Source of the DNA: Flammeovirga yaeyamensis
Lineage (GTDB): Bacteria > Bacteroidota > Bacteroidia > Cytophagales > Flammeovirgaceae
Assembly (NCBI RefSeq): GCF_018736045.1
Contig: NZ_CP076132.1
Coordinates: 4,449,501-4,513,500 of the forward strand
Direction of reading: 5' to 3'
DNA: 64,000 bases
The first letter of the stretch is position 1. Every line of letters starts with the position of its first letter. The position numbers and the translations under genes were made by a program. The notes below the pieces were generated by a model. It did no database searches, was not told the origin of the DNA, and saw nothing but the letters and a program-made list of their open reading frames with translations. Shown here piece by piece: positions 17,603 through 26,137 of the stretch.

Positions 17603-19765
17603 TTATTTTAAAGGAACACTTGATGCTTTACCAGCGTCGATACCTAATCTTTGTAGGTAAGCAATTAGTGCTACGATTTCTTTTCTAGAATCAGTTTCAG
17701 AACCGTCATTGATTAAGCTTTCAACGATTTCGTCAGCTTGCTTATCAAGGTCTGCCACTGCTTTGTCCTCATAACCTTCTTCGTATGGAACACCCAAGTT
17801 TCTCATTAATGAGATTTGAGCAGGAACATCATCAACATTGATGTCGTCGTCCAATAACCAAGGGTAAGATGGCATGATAGAACCTGGTGACATTGAACCT
17901 GGATCTAACATGTGGTTGTAGTGCCATGAATCTGGATACTTACCACCAACTCTTGCTAAATCTGGACCAGTACGTTTCGATCCCCATTGGAATGGATGAT
18001 CATAAACAAACTCACCAGACTTAGAATAATCGCCATAACGTTCAGTTTCCGAACGGAAAGGACGAATCATTTGAGAGTGACATAAGTAACATCCTTCACG
18101 GATATAGATATCACGACCTTTTAATTCTAGTGGGGTGTAAGGTTGAACAGTAGAGATCGTTGGTGTATTTGATTTCACAAAATACGTAGGTAAGAATTCT
18201 ACCAAACCACCAATTGAGATAGCAATTAATGAGAAGATCGTCATTTGAATTGGACGAGCCTCGATCCATTCGTGCCATCTTTTTATCTTATGACCACCTT
18301 GTAATGCTGGAGCAGAAGCTTCTTCTTCTTTCAATAAAGAACCAGAAGCAGCAGTCATGTAGTAGTTGTAAACGGCTACTAAAGCACCAACAACATACAA
18401 TAGACCACCAAAAGCTCTAAGCTCATACATGTGGATAATTTGTGTAACTGTTTCTAAGAAGTTAGGATACTTCAAGAATCCTTCTGGAGTAAAGTCTTTC
18501 CACATTAATGACTGTGTAAGACCTGCCCAATACATTGGAATTACATAGAATACAATACCTAATGTACCTAACCAGAAGTGAACGTTCGCCAATTTAAGCG
18601 AGTGTAATTTTGTTCTGTACATTTTCGGGAACAACCAGTATAACATACCGAATGTTAAGAAACCGTTCCATCCTAATGCACCAACGTGAACGTGAGCAAT
18701 TGTCCAGTCAGTATAGTGAGTAATTGCGTTTACGTTTTTGAAAGACAACATTGGACCTTCAAAAGTAGCCATACCATAAGCAGTAAGTGCTACTACCATA
18801 AACTTCAATACTGGTTCTGTACGCACTTTGTCCCAAACACCTCTAAGTGTCAATAGACCGTTCAACATACCACCCCATGATGGAGCAATCAACATTACTG
18901 AGAATACAGTACCTAATGATTGTGCCCAGTCGGGTAATGCAGTATATAATAAGTGGTGAGGACCTGCCCAAATGTAGATAAAGATTAATGACCAGAAGTG
19001 GATAATCGATAATCTATATGAGTATACCGGACGATTCGCTGCTTTAGGAACGAAGTAGTACATTAAACCTAAGTAAGGAGTAGTTAAGAAGAATGCTACT
19101 GCATTGTGACCATACCACCACTGAACTAAGGCGTCTTGTACACCTGCAAACACAGAGTAAGAGTTGAATAACGATAAAGGTAAAGCTAAAGAGTTTACAA
19201 TATGAAGTACCGCTACAGTAACGAAAGTGGCAATGTAGAACCAAATTGCTACGTATAAGTGGCGTTCACGACGTTTGATCATCGTCATGATCATATTTAA
19301 ACCAAATACTACCCAGATTACTGCAATTGCAATATCAATTGGCCATTCTAATTCTGCATATTCTTTACCTTGAGTAAAACCTAAAGGAAGAGTAATTAAA
19401 GCGGAAAGAATAATCAATTGCCATCCCCAGAAATGTATCTTACCAAGTAGGTCGCTGTACATTCTAGCTTTTAACAATCGAGGTAATGAGTAATAGATAC
19501 CTGCAAACATACCGTTACCTACGAAAGCGAAGATAACTGCATTTGTATGAAGCGGTCTAAGTCTACCAAATGTTAACCAGGCTTGTTCGCCTATATTAAA
19601 GATAGGGTTTGCGAGTTGTAATGCTACTAAAAGTCCCACTACCATACCGGCTACCCCCCAAAACATTGTCGCGATTGCGAAATTCTTTACAATCACGTTA
19701 TCGTACGAGAAATGCTCAAGATTGCTCGTCGTCTCCGGTTTGTGTTGCTGTTCTTTGTCGATCAT
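17603..19765 (-). CDS. ccoNO: fused cbb3 oxidase subunits I and II (CcoN-CcoO)
   Basis: Catalytic heme-copper subunit joined to the monoheme cytochrome c subunit in one 720-residue chain, as is usual in Bacteroidota. The N-terminal about 500 residues are the 12-helix CcoN core, with heme/CuB histidine segments RLRPLHTNAVIF, WWYGHNAVAFFL, WAGPHHLLYT and TIAHVHVGALGWNG. After a helix (IFSLIAISIGGLVEF) the CcoO part begins, with C559-Y-L-C-H563, the family motif QMIRPFRSETERYGDYS and RTGPDLARVGGKY. Its Met ligand probably lies in PGSIMPSYPWL. The 5' end overlaps ccoS by 50 bases. Confidence 0.96.
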   Translation of the reverse strand: MIDKEQQHKPETTSNLEHFSYDNVIVKNFAIATMFWGVAGMVVGLLVALQLANPIFNIGEQAWLTFGRLRPLHTNAVIFAFVGNGMFAGIYYSLPRLLKARMYSDLLGKIHFWGWQLIILSALITLPLGFTQGKEYAELEWPIDIAIAVIWVVFGLNMIMTMIKRRERHLYVAIWFYIATFVTVAVLHIVNSLALPLSLFNSYSVFAGVQDALVQWWYGHNAVAFFLTTPYLGLMYYFVPKAANRPVYSYRLSIIHFWSLIFIYIWAGPHHLLYTALPDWAQSLGTVFSVMLIAPSWGGMLNGLLTLRGVWDKVRTEPVLKFMVVALTAYGMATFEGPMLSFKNVNAITHYTDWTIAHVHVGALGWNGFLTFGMLYWLFPKMYRTKLHSLKLANVHFWLGTLGIVFYVIPMYWAGLTQSLMWKDFTPEGFLKYPNFLETVTQIIHMYELRAFGGLLYVVGALVAVYNYYMTAASGSLLKEEEASAPALQGGHKIKRWHEWIEARPIQMTIFSLIAISIGGLVEFLPTYFVKSNTPTISTVQPYTPLELKGRDIYIREGCYLCHSQMIRPFRSETERYGDYSKSGEFVYDHPFQWGSKRTGPDLARVGGKYPDSWHYNHMLDPGSMSPGSIMPSYPWLLDDDINVDDVPAQISLMRNLGVPYEEGYEDKAVADLDKQADEIVESLINDGSETDSRKEIVALIAYLQRLGIDAGKASSVPLK

Positions 19766-19901
19766 CGTCTTCGAATAATATTCGGATGCTTGGAGTGTAA
19801 GTATCTTCGTACTGATTGGACTTTACAGACCAGATAAACACACCTAAAAAGATTAAGGCGACTACCAGACTAATTCCTATCAATACTATGATTGCACTCA
19901 T
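19716..19901 (-). CDS. ccoS: cbb3 oxidase maturation protein CcoS
   Basis: 61 residues from the ATG at 19901 (MSAIIVLIGISLVVALIFLG). An in-frame start at 19949 would add 16 residues but would lie on the promoter. One helix is followed by FIWSVKSNQYEDTYTPSIRILFEDD, the CcoS signature. CcoS is needed for cofactor insertion into cbb3 in studied bacteria. First gene of the structural unit. Confidence 0.87.
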   Translation of the reverse strand: MSAIIVLIGISLVVALIFLGVFIWSVKSNQYEDTYTPSIRILFEDDDRQRTATQTGDDEQS

Positions 19902-19946
19902 GGATATATAAAATGTATAAAATAAAAGAGTTCTAATATTATTACG

Positions 19947-19976
19947 CAAAGATAATTGTCATTTCAACGGGTGCAA
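19947..19976 (-). promoter_or_regulatory. promoter of the ccoS-ccoNO-ccoQ-ccoP unit
   Basis: Minus strand: TTG (19974-19976), 19-base spacer, TATCTTTG (19947-19954). The leader to the ccoS ATG is about 40 bases. An imperfect TTGA-N9-TCAA palindrome lies about 30 bases further upstream, but it is not a good FNR site. Confidence 0.62.
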
Positions 19977-20175
19977 CATGACGGATGTCAATAGTTTTTA
20001 CTGACTTTGATCATCATTTTCAATTGTGTTCATTTAGTGATGGGTGTTTACTAAACAAAGTAGTTATGTCCTACCGTTTATTTCATTTAACTTATGCGTA
20101 TCTCTACATAAAACTAAAAATTTACATTAATTAAAAAAGTGATTAATCGCATCTTTAGGTTTTTTATCTTTGTAT

Positions 20176-21243
20176 ATGATTAGATTTTTTGGAATATCAC
20201 TTATTCTCCTAATATTAATAGGCCTATTACCTGCAAATATCTTCCCTCTAGCGTTTGTAATATCACTTGGAACGCCTATCTATTTGCTACTTTTGGTTGT
20301 TTCGACTTTGATTGAATTATTTCAACAAAAAAGACATTTTAAAAAGTTTTTTTTATTGTATATAACTGTTATTATCTGTAAATCAGACCTTTCTTTATTA
20401 ATGAATATTAGTTCACAAAAGGAAGCTGATTTCTCTGTAATGAGTTATAATGTCTCTGTTTTTAACACCTATCAGTATCTAAATCAAGATTATAAAGAAT
20501 CGAAAGGAATGATTGACTGGATTCTAAAGGATGATACTGACATTTACTGTTTTCAGGAATATTATAATTGTGATACTTTATTAAAAAAGTCTAACCCTGA
20601 CAGTTTATTTCAACTCAACCGTAAGCTAACTGATATCAAAAAACTACATGTTTATGCACCTCCTTTTCTTACCAATCATATAGGGGCCACTTTTGGTTTA
20701 GGGATCGCATCTAAGTTTCCAATTATCGACCAAGGGTACTTAAAGTTTAATAAAAAAGTGAGTGGAGTAACCAATGGAATTATATGGGTGGATGTTGTCA
20801 ATGATTCATCAGACACTTTAAGAATTGTCAATTTCCATTTGCAATCCCTAGCTATTGATAACGGAAATAAGACCAACGAATCCTTTATTGAAAAGGGAAT
20901 CAATATCTTTAAAAAAGTATATCATTCGTCATTAAAAAGAGAAGAGCAAGTAGCCCAATTAAATAGCTTGATAAAAAACTGCAAATACCCTTATATTTTA
21001 TGTGGAGATGCCAACTCTTTACCATATAGTAATGCTTACTTTAACCTAAAAAAATATACGAAAGATTCTCATTTCACAGGAGATTACGGTTGGTCGTTTA
21101 CGCACAGGGACTTACCTATTAGAATAGATTACACTTTTTTTGATCATCAAAGACTAGAAAACACCCATACAGAAGTACTTAAATCCAATACGTATTCTGA
21201 TCATCTTCCTTTAAAAAGTTATTTTAAGTGGGTTTCTGAATAG
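20176..21243 (+). CDS. membrane-anchored endonuclease/exonuclease/phosphatase-family protein
   Basis: 355 residues from the ATG at 20176. Two or three N-terminal helices (ISLILLILIGLLPANIFPLAF and following) precede an EEP domain: FSVMSYNVSVF, YCFQEYY with the catalytic Glu, IVNFHLQS, YILCGDANSLPYS and the terminal YSDHLPLKSYF with the catalytic His. These motifs point to Mg-dependent phosphoester hydrolysis on the outer face of the membrane. Bacteroidota have many such proteins with no known substrate. A perfect -7 box (TATCTTTG, 20165-20172) sits directly before the ATG, so the message could be almost leaderless, or the box is chance. Stop is TAG. Confidence 0.82.
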   Translation: MIRFFGISLILLILIGLLPANIFPLAFVISLGTPIYLLLLVVSTLIELFQQKRHFKKFFLLYITVIICKSDLSLLMNISSQKEADFSVMSYNVSVFNTYQYLNQDYKESKGMIDWILKDDTDIYCFQEYYNCDTLLKKSNPDSLFQLNRKLTDIKKLHVYAPPFLTNHIGATFGLGIASKFPIIDQGYLKFNKKVSGVTNGIIWVDVVNDSSDTLRIVNFHLQSLAIDNGNKTNESFIEKGINIFKKVYHSSLKREEQVAQLNSLIKNCKYPYILCGDANSLPYSNAYFNLKKYTKDSHFTGDYGWSFTHRDLPIRIDYTFFDHQRLENTHTEVLKSNTYSDHLPLKSYFKWVSE

Positions 21244-21329
21244 ATTTATCCTCAATTTATTGATCACTGACTACGCAACGTTTACTTTTACGGTCATAAA
21301 TTATTTATCTAACCATAAATAAAAACGAA

Positions 21330-22976
21330 ATGAAAAAAACAATCCTGATAGCAGGTTTGGCCATGGGAGCTACATTGTTTAGTGGATGTTCCCAAGAACA
21401 AAAGAAAGAAGAGAAAAAAGTAGTTACCGTTCCAAAGGTGAGCAATTTGGTAGATTATACGGACTTCACACTTACTTCAGACATCAAGCATTTAGATAAA
21501 AACCAGCGTTTGATGATCAAAAAAATGATCGAGGTAAGTAAGATTATGGATAACCTTTTCTGGAAACAGGCTTACGGCGATAAAGAATCATTTATTTCAT
21601 CTTTAAAAACTGATGAATTAAAAAGATATGCTGAGGTAAACTACGGTCCATGGGATAGGCTTCAAGATAATAAACCATTTATTGATGGTATCTCTAAGAA
21701 ACCAATTGGAGCGAATTTCTATCCTCAAGATATGACCAAGGAGGAGTTCAACGCACTTAGTAATCAAGATAAAAATAGTCTATATACTGTTATTAGAAGG
21801 GATGTTAGAGGCGAACTAAAAGTAGTACCTTACTCGAAGGAGTATAGAATCGAATTAGAAAAAGCGTCTAGCCTTTTAATGGAATGTTCTGATTTAGCGA
21901 AAGACCCTGGTTTAAAGAAATACCTTAAATTAAGAGCAAACGCTTTCTTATCGAACGATTACCTTGCTTCTGATATGGCTTGGATGGACATGAAAGAAAA
22001 TCCAATCGATTTTGTGGTGGGTCCTATCGAAAACTACGAAGACAAATTATTTGGTTATAAAACCTCTTTTGAAGCTTATGTCTTAATCAAAGATATGGAG
22101 TGGTCGAAGAAATTAGCAAAATTTGCTTCTTTCCTACCTGAACTTCAAAAAGGACTTCCTTGTGAGCGTAAATACAAAATCGAAACTCCAGGTACCGACT
22201 CTCAGTTAAACGCCTACGATGTGGTGTACTATGCTGGTGATTGTAATGCTGGTTCAAAAACAATTGCGATCAACCTTCCTAATGACGAAAGAGTGCAGGA
22301 ACAAAAAGGGTCAAGAAGATTGCAATTGAAAAACGCCATGCGTGCGAAGTACGAAAAAATTCTAGTTCCTATTTCAGAAGTATTGATCGATCCTTCTCAA
22401 AGAAAACACATTACTTTCGATGCATTCTTTGCTAACACTATGTTCCATGAAGTGGCACACGGGTTGGGTATCAAAGAAACAATTAATGGAAAAGGTACTG
22501 TAAGAAAAGCGCTAAAAGAACATGCTTCAGCTTTAGAAGAAGGAAAAGCAGATATCTTGGGTCTATACATGGTTTCTCAACTTCATAAAAAAGGAGAAAT
22601 TAAAGGTAACATGAAAGACTACTACACTACTTTCCTTGCTGGTATCTTCCGTTCGGTACGTTTTGGTGCAGCATCAGCACACGGTGTAGCAAACATGATC
22701 CGTTTCAATTTCTTTAAAGAACATGGTGCTTTTGAATACGACGAAGCTTCGGGATTCTATAAAGTGAATTATCCTAAAATGGAACAAGCAATGAACGACC
22801 TTTCTGCAATCATTCTAAAACTTCAAGGTGATGGTGATTACGAAGGTGTTTCTAAACTTGTACAAGAAAAAGGTAAGATTACACTAGATCTTCAGAAAGA
22901 TCTTGATAAGATTGATGATGCAAACATCCCTACTGATGTCATCTTCAACCAAGGTGTAGAAGTTTTAGGACTATAA
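21330..22976 (+). CDS. lipoprotein zinc peptidase, M49 (DPP III)-like
   Basis: 548 residues. The lipobox FSGC near residue 20 marks an exported lipoprotein. The zinc site is HEVAH at 373-377, with a second motif ALEEGKAD (E403, E404) about 30 residues on. This spacing and the EExxAD form match dipeptidyl peptidase III (M49). Classical M49 enzymes have a six-residue HELLGH, whereas this one has a five-residue HExxH. It belongs to the group often called Zn-dependent hydrolase in Bacteroidota. The likely role is release of dipeptides or general peptidase work in the periplasm (inference). Confidence 0.78.
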   Translation: MKKTILIAGLAMGATLFSGCSQEQKKEEKKVVTVPKVSNLVDYTDFTLTSDIKHLDKNQRLMIKKMIEVSKIMDNLFWKQAYGDKESFISSLKTDELKRYAEVNYGPWDRLQDNKPFIDGISKKPIGANFYPQDMTKEEFNALSNQDKNSLYTVIRRDVRGELKVVPYSKEYRIELEKASSLLMECSDLAKDPGLKKYLKLRANAFLSNDYLASDMAWMDMKENPIDFVVGPIENYEDKLFGYKTSFEAYVLIKDMEWSKKLAKFASFLPELQKGLPCERKYKIETPGTDSQLNAYDVVYYAGDCNAGSKTIAINLPNDERVQEQKGSRRLQLKNAMRAKYEKILVPISEVLIDPSQRKHITFDAFFANTMFHEVAHGLGIKETINGKGTVRKALKEHASALEEGKADILGLYMVSQLHKKGEIKGNMKDYYTTFLAGIFRSVRFGAASAHGVANMIRFNFFKEHGAFEYDEASGFYKVNYPKMEQAMNDLSAIILKLQGDGDYEGVSKLVQEKGKITLDLQKDLDKIDDANIPTDVIFNQGVEVLGL

Positions 22977-22989
22977 TACTTTTGTATTT

Positions 22990-23085
22990 TTAGAAGTCAT
23001 TTGATGTAAAACATCGACTGAAGGCTGATTTAAGAGATAAATTCCAATAAAATGAATTTTCTTTTACATCAGCCTTCTTTTTTTT
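22990..23085 (+). terminator. terminator of the M49-like gene, with competing stems
   Basis: GAAGGCTGA (23020-23028) pairs with TCAGCCTTC (23069-23077), followed by eight T. The same 3' arm begins with TTTTACATCA, which can instead pair with TGATGTAAAA at about 22993-23002; GATGT-AAA-ACATC there also folds on itself. The basic terminator is clear, the alternative fold is speculative. Confidence 0.7.
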
Positions 23086-23137
23086 AGGCTCATAATGAAT
23101 ACCTTAAAGTGTATTTGATTTTTTTTATTGATCCGTA

Positions 23138-23169
23138 TTTGCATAAAAAAGATCTACCTATTAATATTG
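23138..23169 (+). promoter_or_regulatory. promoter of tRNA-Trp
   Basis: TTTG (23138-23141), 20-base spacer, TAATATTG (23162-23169), one mismatch from TAnnTTTG. The predicted start lies about 12 bases before the mature tRNA. Confidence 0.5.
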
Positions 23170-23186
23170 CAACGTCTTAAAGACAC

Positions 23187-23259
23187 ACGGGCATAGCTCA
23201 GCTGGTAGAGTTACGGTCTCCAAAACCGCAGGTCGTGGGTTCGAATCCTACTGCCCGTG
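23187..23259 (+). tRNA. trnW: tRNA-Trp (CCA)
   Basis: A 73-base cloverleaf: acceptor ACGGGCA/TGCCCGT, D arm with AGCTCAGCTGGTAGAG, anticodon arm with CTCCAAA (anticodon CCA), and T arm with GGTTCGAATCC. The CCA tail is not encoded. A terminator follows directly. Confidence 0.96.
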
Positions 23260-23261
23260 CT

Positions 23262-23298
23262 AACCGCAAAATCTTAACAGGTTTTGCGGTTTTTTTTT
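23262..23298 (+). terminator. terminator of tRNA-Trp
   Basis: AACCGCAAAA/TTTTGCGGTT stem with a 10-base loop and a run of eight or nine T. Confidence 0.9.
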
Positions 23299-23353
23299 AT
23301 CAAAATTTTAAATTGATCTCGAAAACCATTTTTGATCATCAAACAGTAGTATA

Positions 23354-24115
23354 ATGAGATATTTTGTTGAAATCGCTTACCTAGGTACCAACTATCACGG
23401 ATGGCAAGTACAACCAAATGCCACTACCGTACAAGGCGAGTTGGATTTTGTCCTCAGCAAATTATTACGTCAAGAAATAAATACTATTGGAAGCGGTCGT
23501 ACAGATACCGGCGTTCACTGTGCACAACAATACGCTCAATTTGATCATCCCGATGATTTAAATGGCAAAAACATTCTTCACCGAATCAATTCATTTTTAC
23601 CTAATGATATTGCCGTAAAAAGCCTTTGGGAGGTAAAAGAAGATGCACACGCACGATTTGATGCCACTAAAAGAAGTTACCGCTACGATATTTGTCTTGA
23701 AAAATCCCCTTTCAAACAAGGTCTCGTTTGGCAATACTTCAGAAAACCTGATTTTGATAAACTTCAAGAAGCTGCCAAAGTACTTTTAGAATTCGAAGAT
23801 TTCACTGCCTTCTCTAAAATGCACGCCGATGTAAATACCCATATTTGCGATATCATGTCGACACATTGGACCAAAGAAGGAAATAACCTTTCTTTCCACA
23901 TCACCGCTAACCGTTTCCTTCGAGGGATGATCCGTATTATCGTAGGCAACATGATGGAAGTGGGCATGGGTAGAATGACTGTGGACTACATGAGAGAAAC
24001 ACTCGCATTAAAAGATAGAAAAAGAGCCGCAAAACATCTGGCTCCAGGTCAGGGACTGTTTTTGTCTGAGGTGATTTATCCTGAAGAGACGTTCGTTAGG
24101 GAAATTAGGGATTAG
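23354..24115 (+). CDS. truA: tRNA pseudouridine synthase A (TruA)
   Basis: Makes pseudouridine at positions 38-40 of tRNA anticodon arms. 253 residues, with IAYLGTNYHGWQVQPN and the catalytic Asp51 in GSGRTDTGVHC. Later motifs are SYRYDI, FTAFSKM, and NRFLRGMIRIIVGNMMEVG. The extreme C-terminus (REIRD) is encoded by bases that already look like the repeat (GAAATTAGGGATTAG). The TAG stop is the first codon of repeat copy C, so the original end may have been slightly different. Confidence 0.95.
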   Translation: MRYFVEIAYLGTNYHGWQVQPNATTVQGELDFVLSKLLRQEINTIGSGRTDTGVHCAQQYAQFDHPDDLNGKNILHRINSFLPNDIAVKSLWEVKEDAHARFDATKRSYRYDICLEKSPFKQGLVWQYFRKPDFDKLQEAAKVLLEFEDFTAFSKMHADVNTHICDIMSTHWTKEGNNLSFHITANRFLRGMIRIIVGNMMEVGMGRMTVDYMRETLALKDRKRAAKHLAPGQGLFLSEVIYPEETFVREIRD

Positions 24116-24330
24116 GTAGCAGGTAGCAGGTAGCAGGTAGCAGGTAGCAGGTAGCAGGTAGCAAAATTAACGCTTGTTTTTAATTAGAAATTAGGAGGGA
24201 GAAATTAGGAGTTACTAAATTGACGCTCGTTATTTTTTAGGTAATAACTAATAGGGAATAAATTTTTGCCATAAAGTATCAAAAGCCCCTTAATTTATTC
24301 CTTGGTTTATTTTTTTAAGTAAGAGGGAAA
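24113..24330 (+). repeat. dispersed repeat copy C, starting on the truA stop codon
   Basis: Begins with the truA stop TAG at 24113, then seven GGTAGCA units (24115-24163), AATTAACGCTTGTTTT, AATTAGGAG blocks, core ATTGACGCTCGTT near 24220, AGGTAATAACTAATAGGG, a hairpin region AGCCCC-TTAATTTATT (24284-24305, stem degraded) and a TAAGTAAGAGG block. The remaining bases to 24634 are AT-rich with no gene seen. Confidence 0.75.
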
Positions 24331-24634
24331 TAATATAAGGTAATGTTATAATAGACTAGCTTCAACAAAACTATTTAGAACTTCTAACCAAATGTTTCAA
24401 CTTTAGCCCATTTTTAAATTAACCAAATTAAGGTTTGAGGTATTTTTTCTCAGTTGTATTAATAAATTATAAATATCTAACTGATGACTTATTTCAATCT
24501 TAAAAAAACTTATAGGCCAACTTCTAAGGTTGAACTTCTAGTGTGCCTTGTTTACATTGACATAACAGAAATTACTATTTAATGATAAAAGCAAACATTA
24601 AAATCATTAATCCTTCTTCAATAAAACTAATATT

Positions 24635-25483
24635 ATGAGAAATCTAATTACCACTCTATCCTTATTATTAATATTCTCAGCTTGTCATCAAAAAAACTCT
24701 GATGGACAAATATTAATGGATTTAGGAATGATGGATTTAGAAATGATGGATGAAGATATAACAATACCTACCTCTATTTCTGACAACTCATCACCTTTAC
24801 CTCAAAAAGATGGAGTCCAAAAAAAGATCATTAAAGATGGTAAAATTGCAATTGAAGTTTTTGATTTAGAAAAGACAAAATCAAAAATTGATGTTCTTGT
24901 AAAAAATAATAATGCTTATTACGAGCAAGAAGATTTAAGAAATGACGAATGGACAAATTCATATGAGCTAAAAATTAGAATACCTGGTCATCAATTCGAA
25001 ACGTTCTTAAGTCAGGTTGAGCAAGGAAATGGAAAAATCACCTATAAAAATATTAAAGCAAGAGATGTTACAGATCAATTTATTGACATTGAAACACGAC
25101 TAAAGAATAAAAGAAATTACCTTAAGAAGTATAACGACTTACTTAAAAAGGCTCAAACAGTAAAAGAAATCTTAGAAATTGAAGAAAAAATCAGAAAGCT
25201 AGAAGAGGAAATTGAAAGCCAAACTGGTCGTTTAAATTACTTAAGTGATTTGGTTGCTTATAGTACTTTAGATCTCACTTTAGAAAAACCTGGTTTTACT
25301 CAATACAAAACACAACAAAGAGATAGTTTCTTGAATAGAATCAAATATGCTTTTTCAAATGGTTGGATTACTTTTATTGATTTTATTGTCTATATGTTTA
25401 AGCTTTGGCCATTTTTTATTCTATTAGGTTTTATCATTTATGGATGGAGAAAATATAAAGCCAAGAAAAAGAAAAACTCCTAA
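24635..25483 (+). CDS. DUF4349 lipoprotein with coiled coil and C-terminal helix
   Basis: 282 residues. Lipobox FSAC with Cys17. Then a region IKDGKIAIEVFDLEKTKSKID and YELKIRIPGHQFETFLSQVE, the DUF4349 pattern. A coiled coil follows (about 150-205: TRLKNKRNYLKKYNDLLKKA, EIEEKIRKLEEEIE), then YSTLDLTLEKP. A single membrane helix near 245-270 (FILLGFIIYGW) precedes a basic tail. Function unknown; the family is membrane-associated. The last residues (NS and stop TAA) come from bases of repeat copy D, and copy C lies upstream, so this gene is bracketed by two copies. Confidence 0.8.
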   Translation: MRNLITTLSLLLIFSACHQKNSDGQILMDLGMMDLEMMDEDITIPTSISDNSSPLPQKDGVQKKIIKDGKIAIEVFDLEKTKSKIDVLVKNNNAYYEQEDLRNDEWTNSYELKIRIPGHQFETFLSQVEQGNGKITYKNIKARDVTDQFIDIETRLKNKRNYLKKYNDLLKKAQTVKEILEIEEKIRKLEEEIESQTGRLNYLSDLVAYSTLDLTLEKPGFTQYKTQQRDSFLNRIKYAFSNGWITFIDFIVYMFKLWPFFILLGFIIYGWRKYKAKKKKNS

Positions 25484-25557
25484 CTCCTCGCTCCTAATTC
25501 CTAACTCTTCTAGTTTCGAGCGTAAATTAATCACCTCCCACCTGTTACTTATTACTA
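25476..25557 (-). repeat. dispersed repeat copy D between convergent genes
   Basis: Read on the minus strand it begins at the TAG stop of the GNAT gene (25557-25555), with TAATAAGTAACAGG, then a core ATTTACGCTCGAAAC, then GAGTTAGGAATTAGGAGC and GAGTTAGGAG, which supplies the TAA stop of the facing DUF4349 gene. Both genes end inside the repeat. Confidence 0.65.
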
Positions 25558-26022
25558 ACCTTCAAGTATCACCCTTTTCGCCTTGAACCCATAGCGTTCG
25601 TAAAAACGAAGCACTCTTTCATTTTCAATGCCTACTGCTAACTTTTTTCGAATAACTCCTTTATAATTAAACCAATTTAAGGCCTCCTCAAGTAAAGCAC
25701 CTCCTATTCCATCACTTCGAAGGTCTTCTCTAACAAATAAAGAATCAACTTCTCCGCAAGTAGGTTCTAGCTTTTGTAGAGATGCTACTAAATAGCCGAC
25801 AGGCTGATTTTCTGATACGGCAATTAATACAATCATATCACAAGCCTTATCACGAAGTTTGGTTTTTCTACGGTTCCAATCGGCATCCGTTGGTTCATGA
25901 ACTGTATGATGCCTCATTGTATGATGATAGGCATATAATTTTTTCCATAATGGGGCAATGCGATCTATTTCTGAAACATCGCATAAACTAATTGTATAAT
26001 CGATTTCTGTCTTAGGTTCCAT
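25555..26022 (-). CDS. GNAT-family N-acetyltransferase
   Basis: 155 residues. Acetyl-CoA site VREDLRSDGIGGALLEEAL (the RxxGxG/A motif as RSDGIG), preceded by EVDSLFV and followed by NERVLRFYERYGFKAKRV. Substrate unknown. The N-terminus MEPKTEIDY is preceded by only 100 bases of leader. The stop TAG is shared with repeat copy D. Confidence 0.87.
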   Translation of the reverse strand: MEPKTEIDYTISLCDVSEIDRIAPLWKKLYAYHHTMRHHTVHEPTDADWNRRKTKLRDKACDMIVLIAVSENQPVGYLVASLQKLEPTCGEVDSLFVREDLRSDGIGGALLEEALNWFNYKGVIRKKLAVGIENERVLRFYERYGFKAKRVILEG

Positions 26023-26056
26023 TCCATTTAGTGTTTATTGTGCTAGTTGTTAGGCA

Positions 26057-26099
26057 TAAAAAAACCTCTTGTCTCAAAGATACTTGATACAAGAGGTTT
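26057..26099 (-). terminator. terminator of the E1-beta gene
   Basis: AAACCTCTTGT/ACAAGAGGTTT (26062-26099), followed on the minus strand by seven T. Confidence 0.88.
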
Positions 26100-26137
26100 A
26101 TTTTATGAAGTTTATAATCTAAATAAGGTAATCTAGA

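Noticed and set aside
20007-20023. FNR-type site upstream of the cbb3 operon
   Set aside because: TTGA-N9-TCAA does not match TTGAT-N4-ATCAA, and no regulator gene is near; kept only as a remark.
24115-24163. Heptad arrays as a CRISPR array
   Set aside because: Units are 7 bases with no spacers and no cas genes are near.
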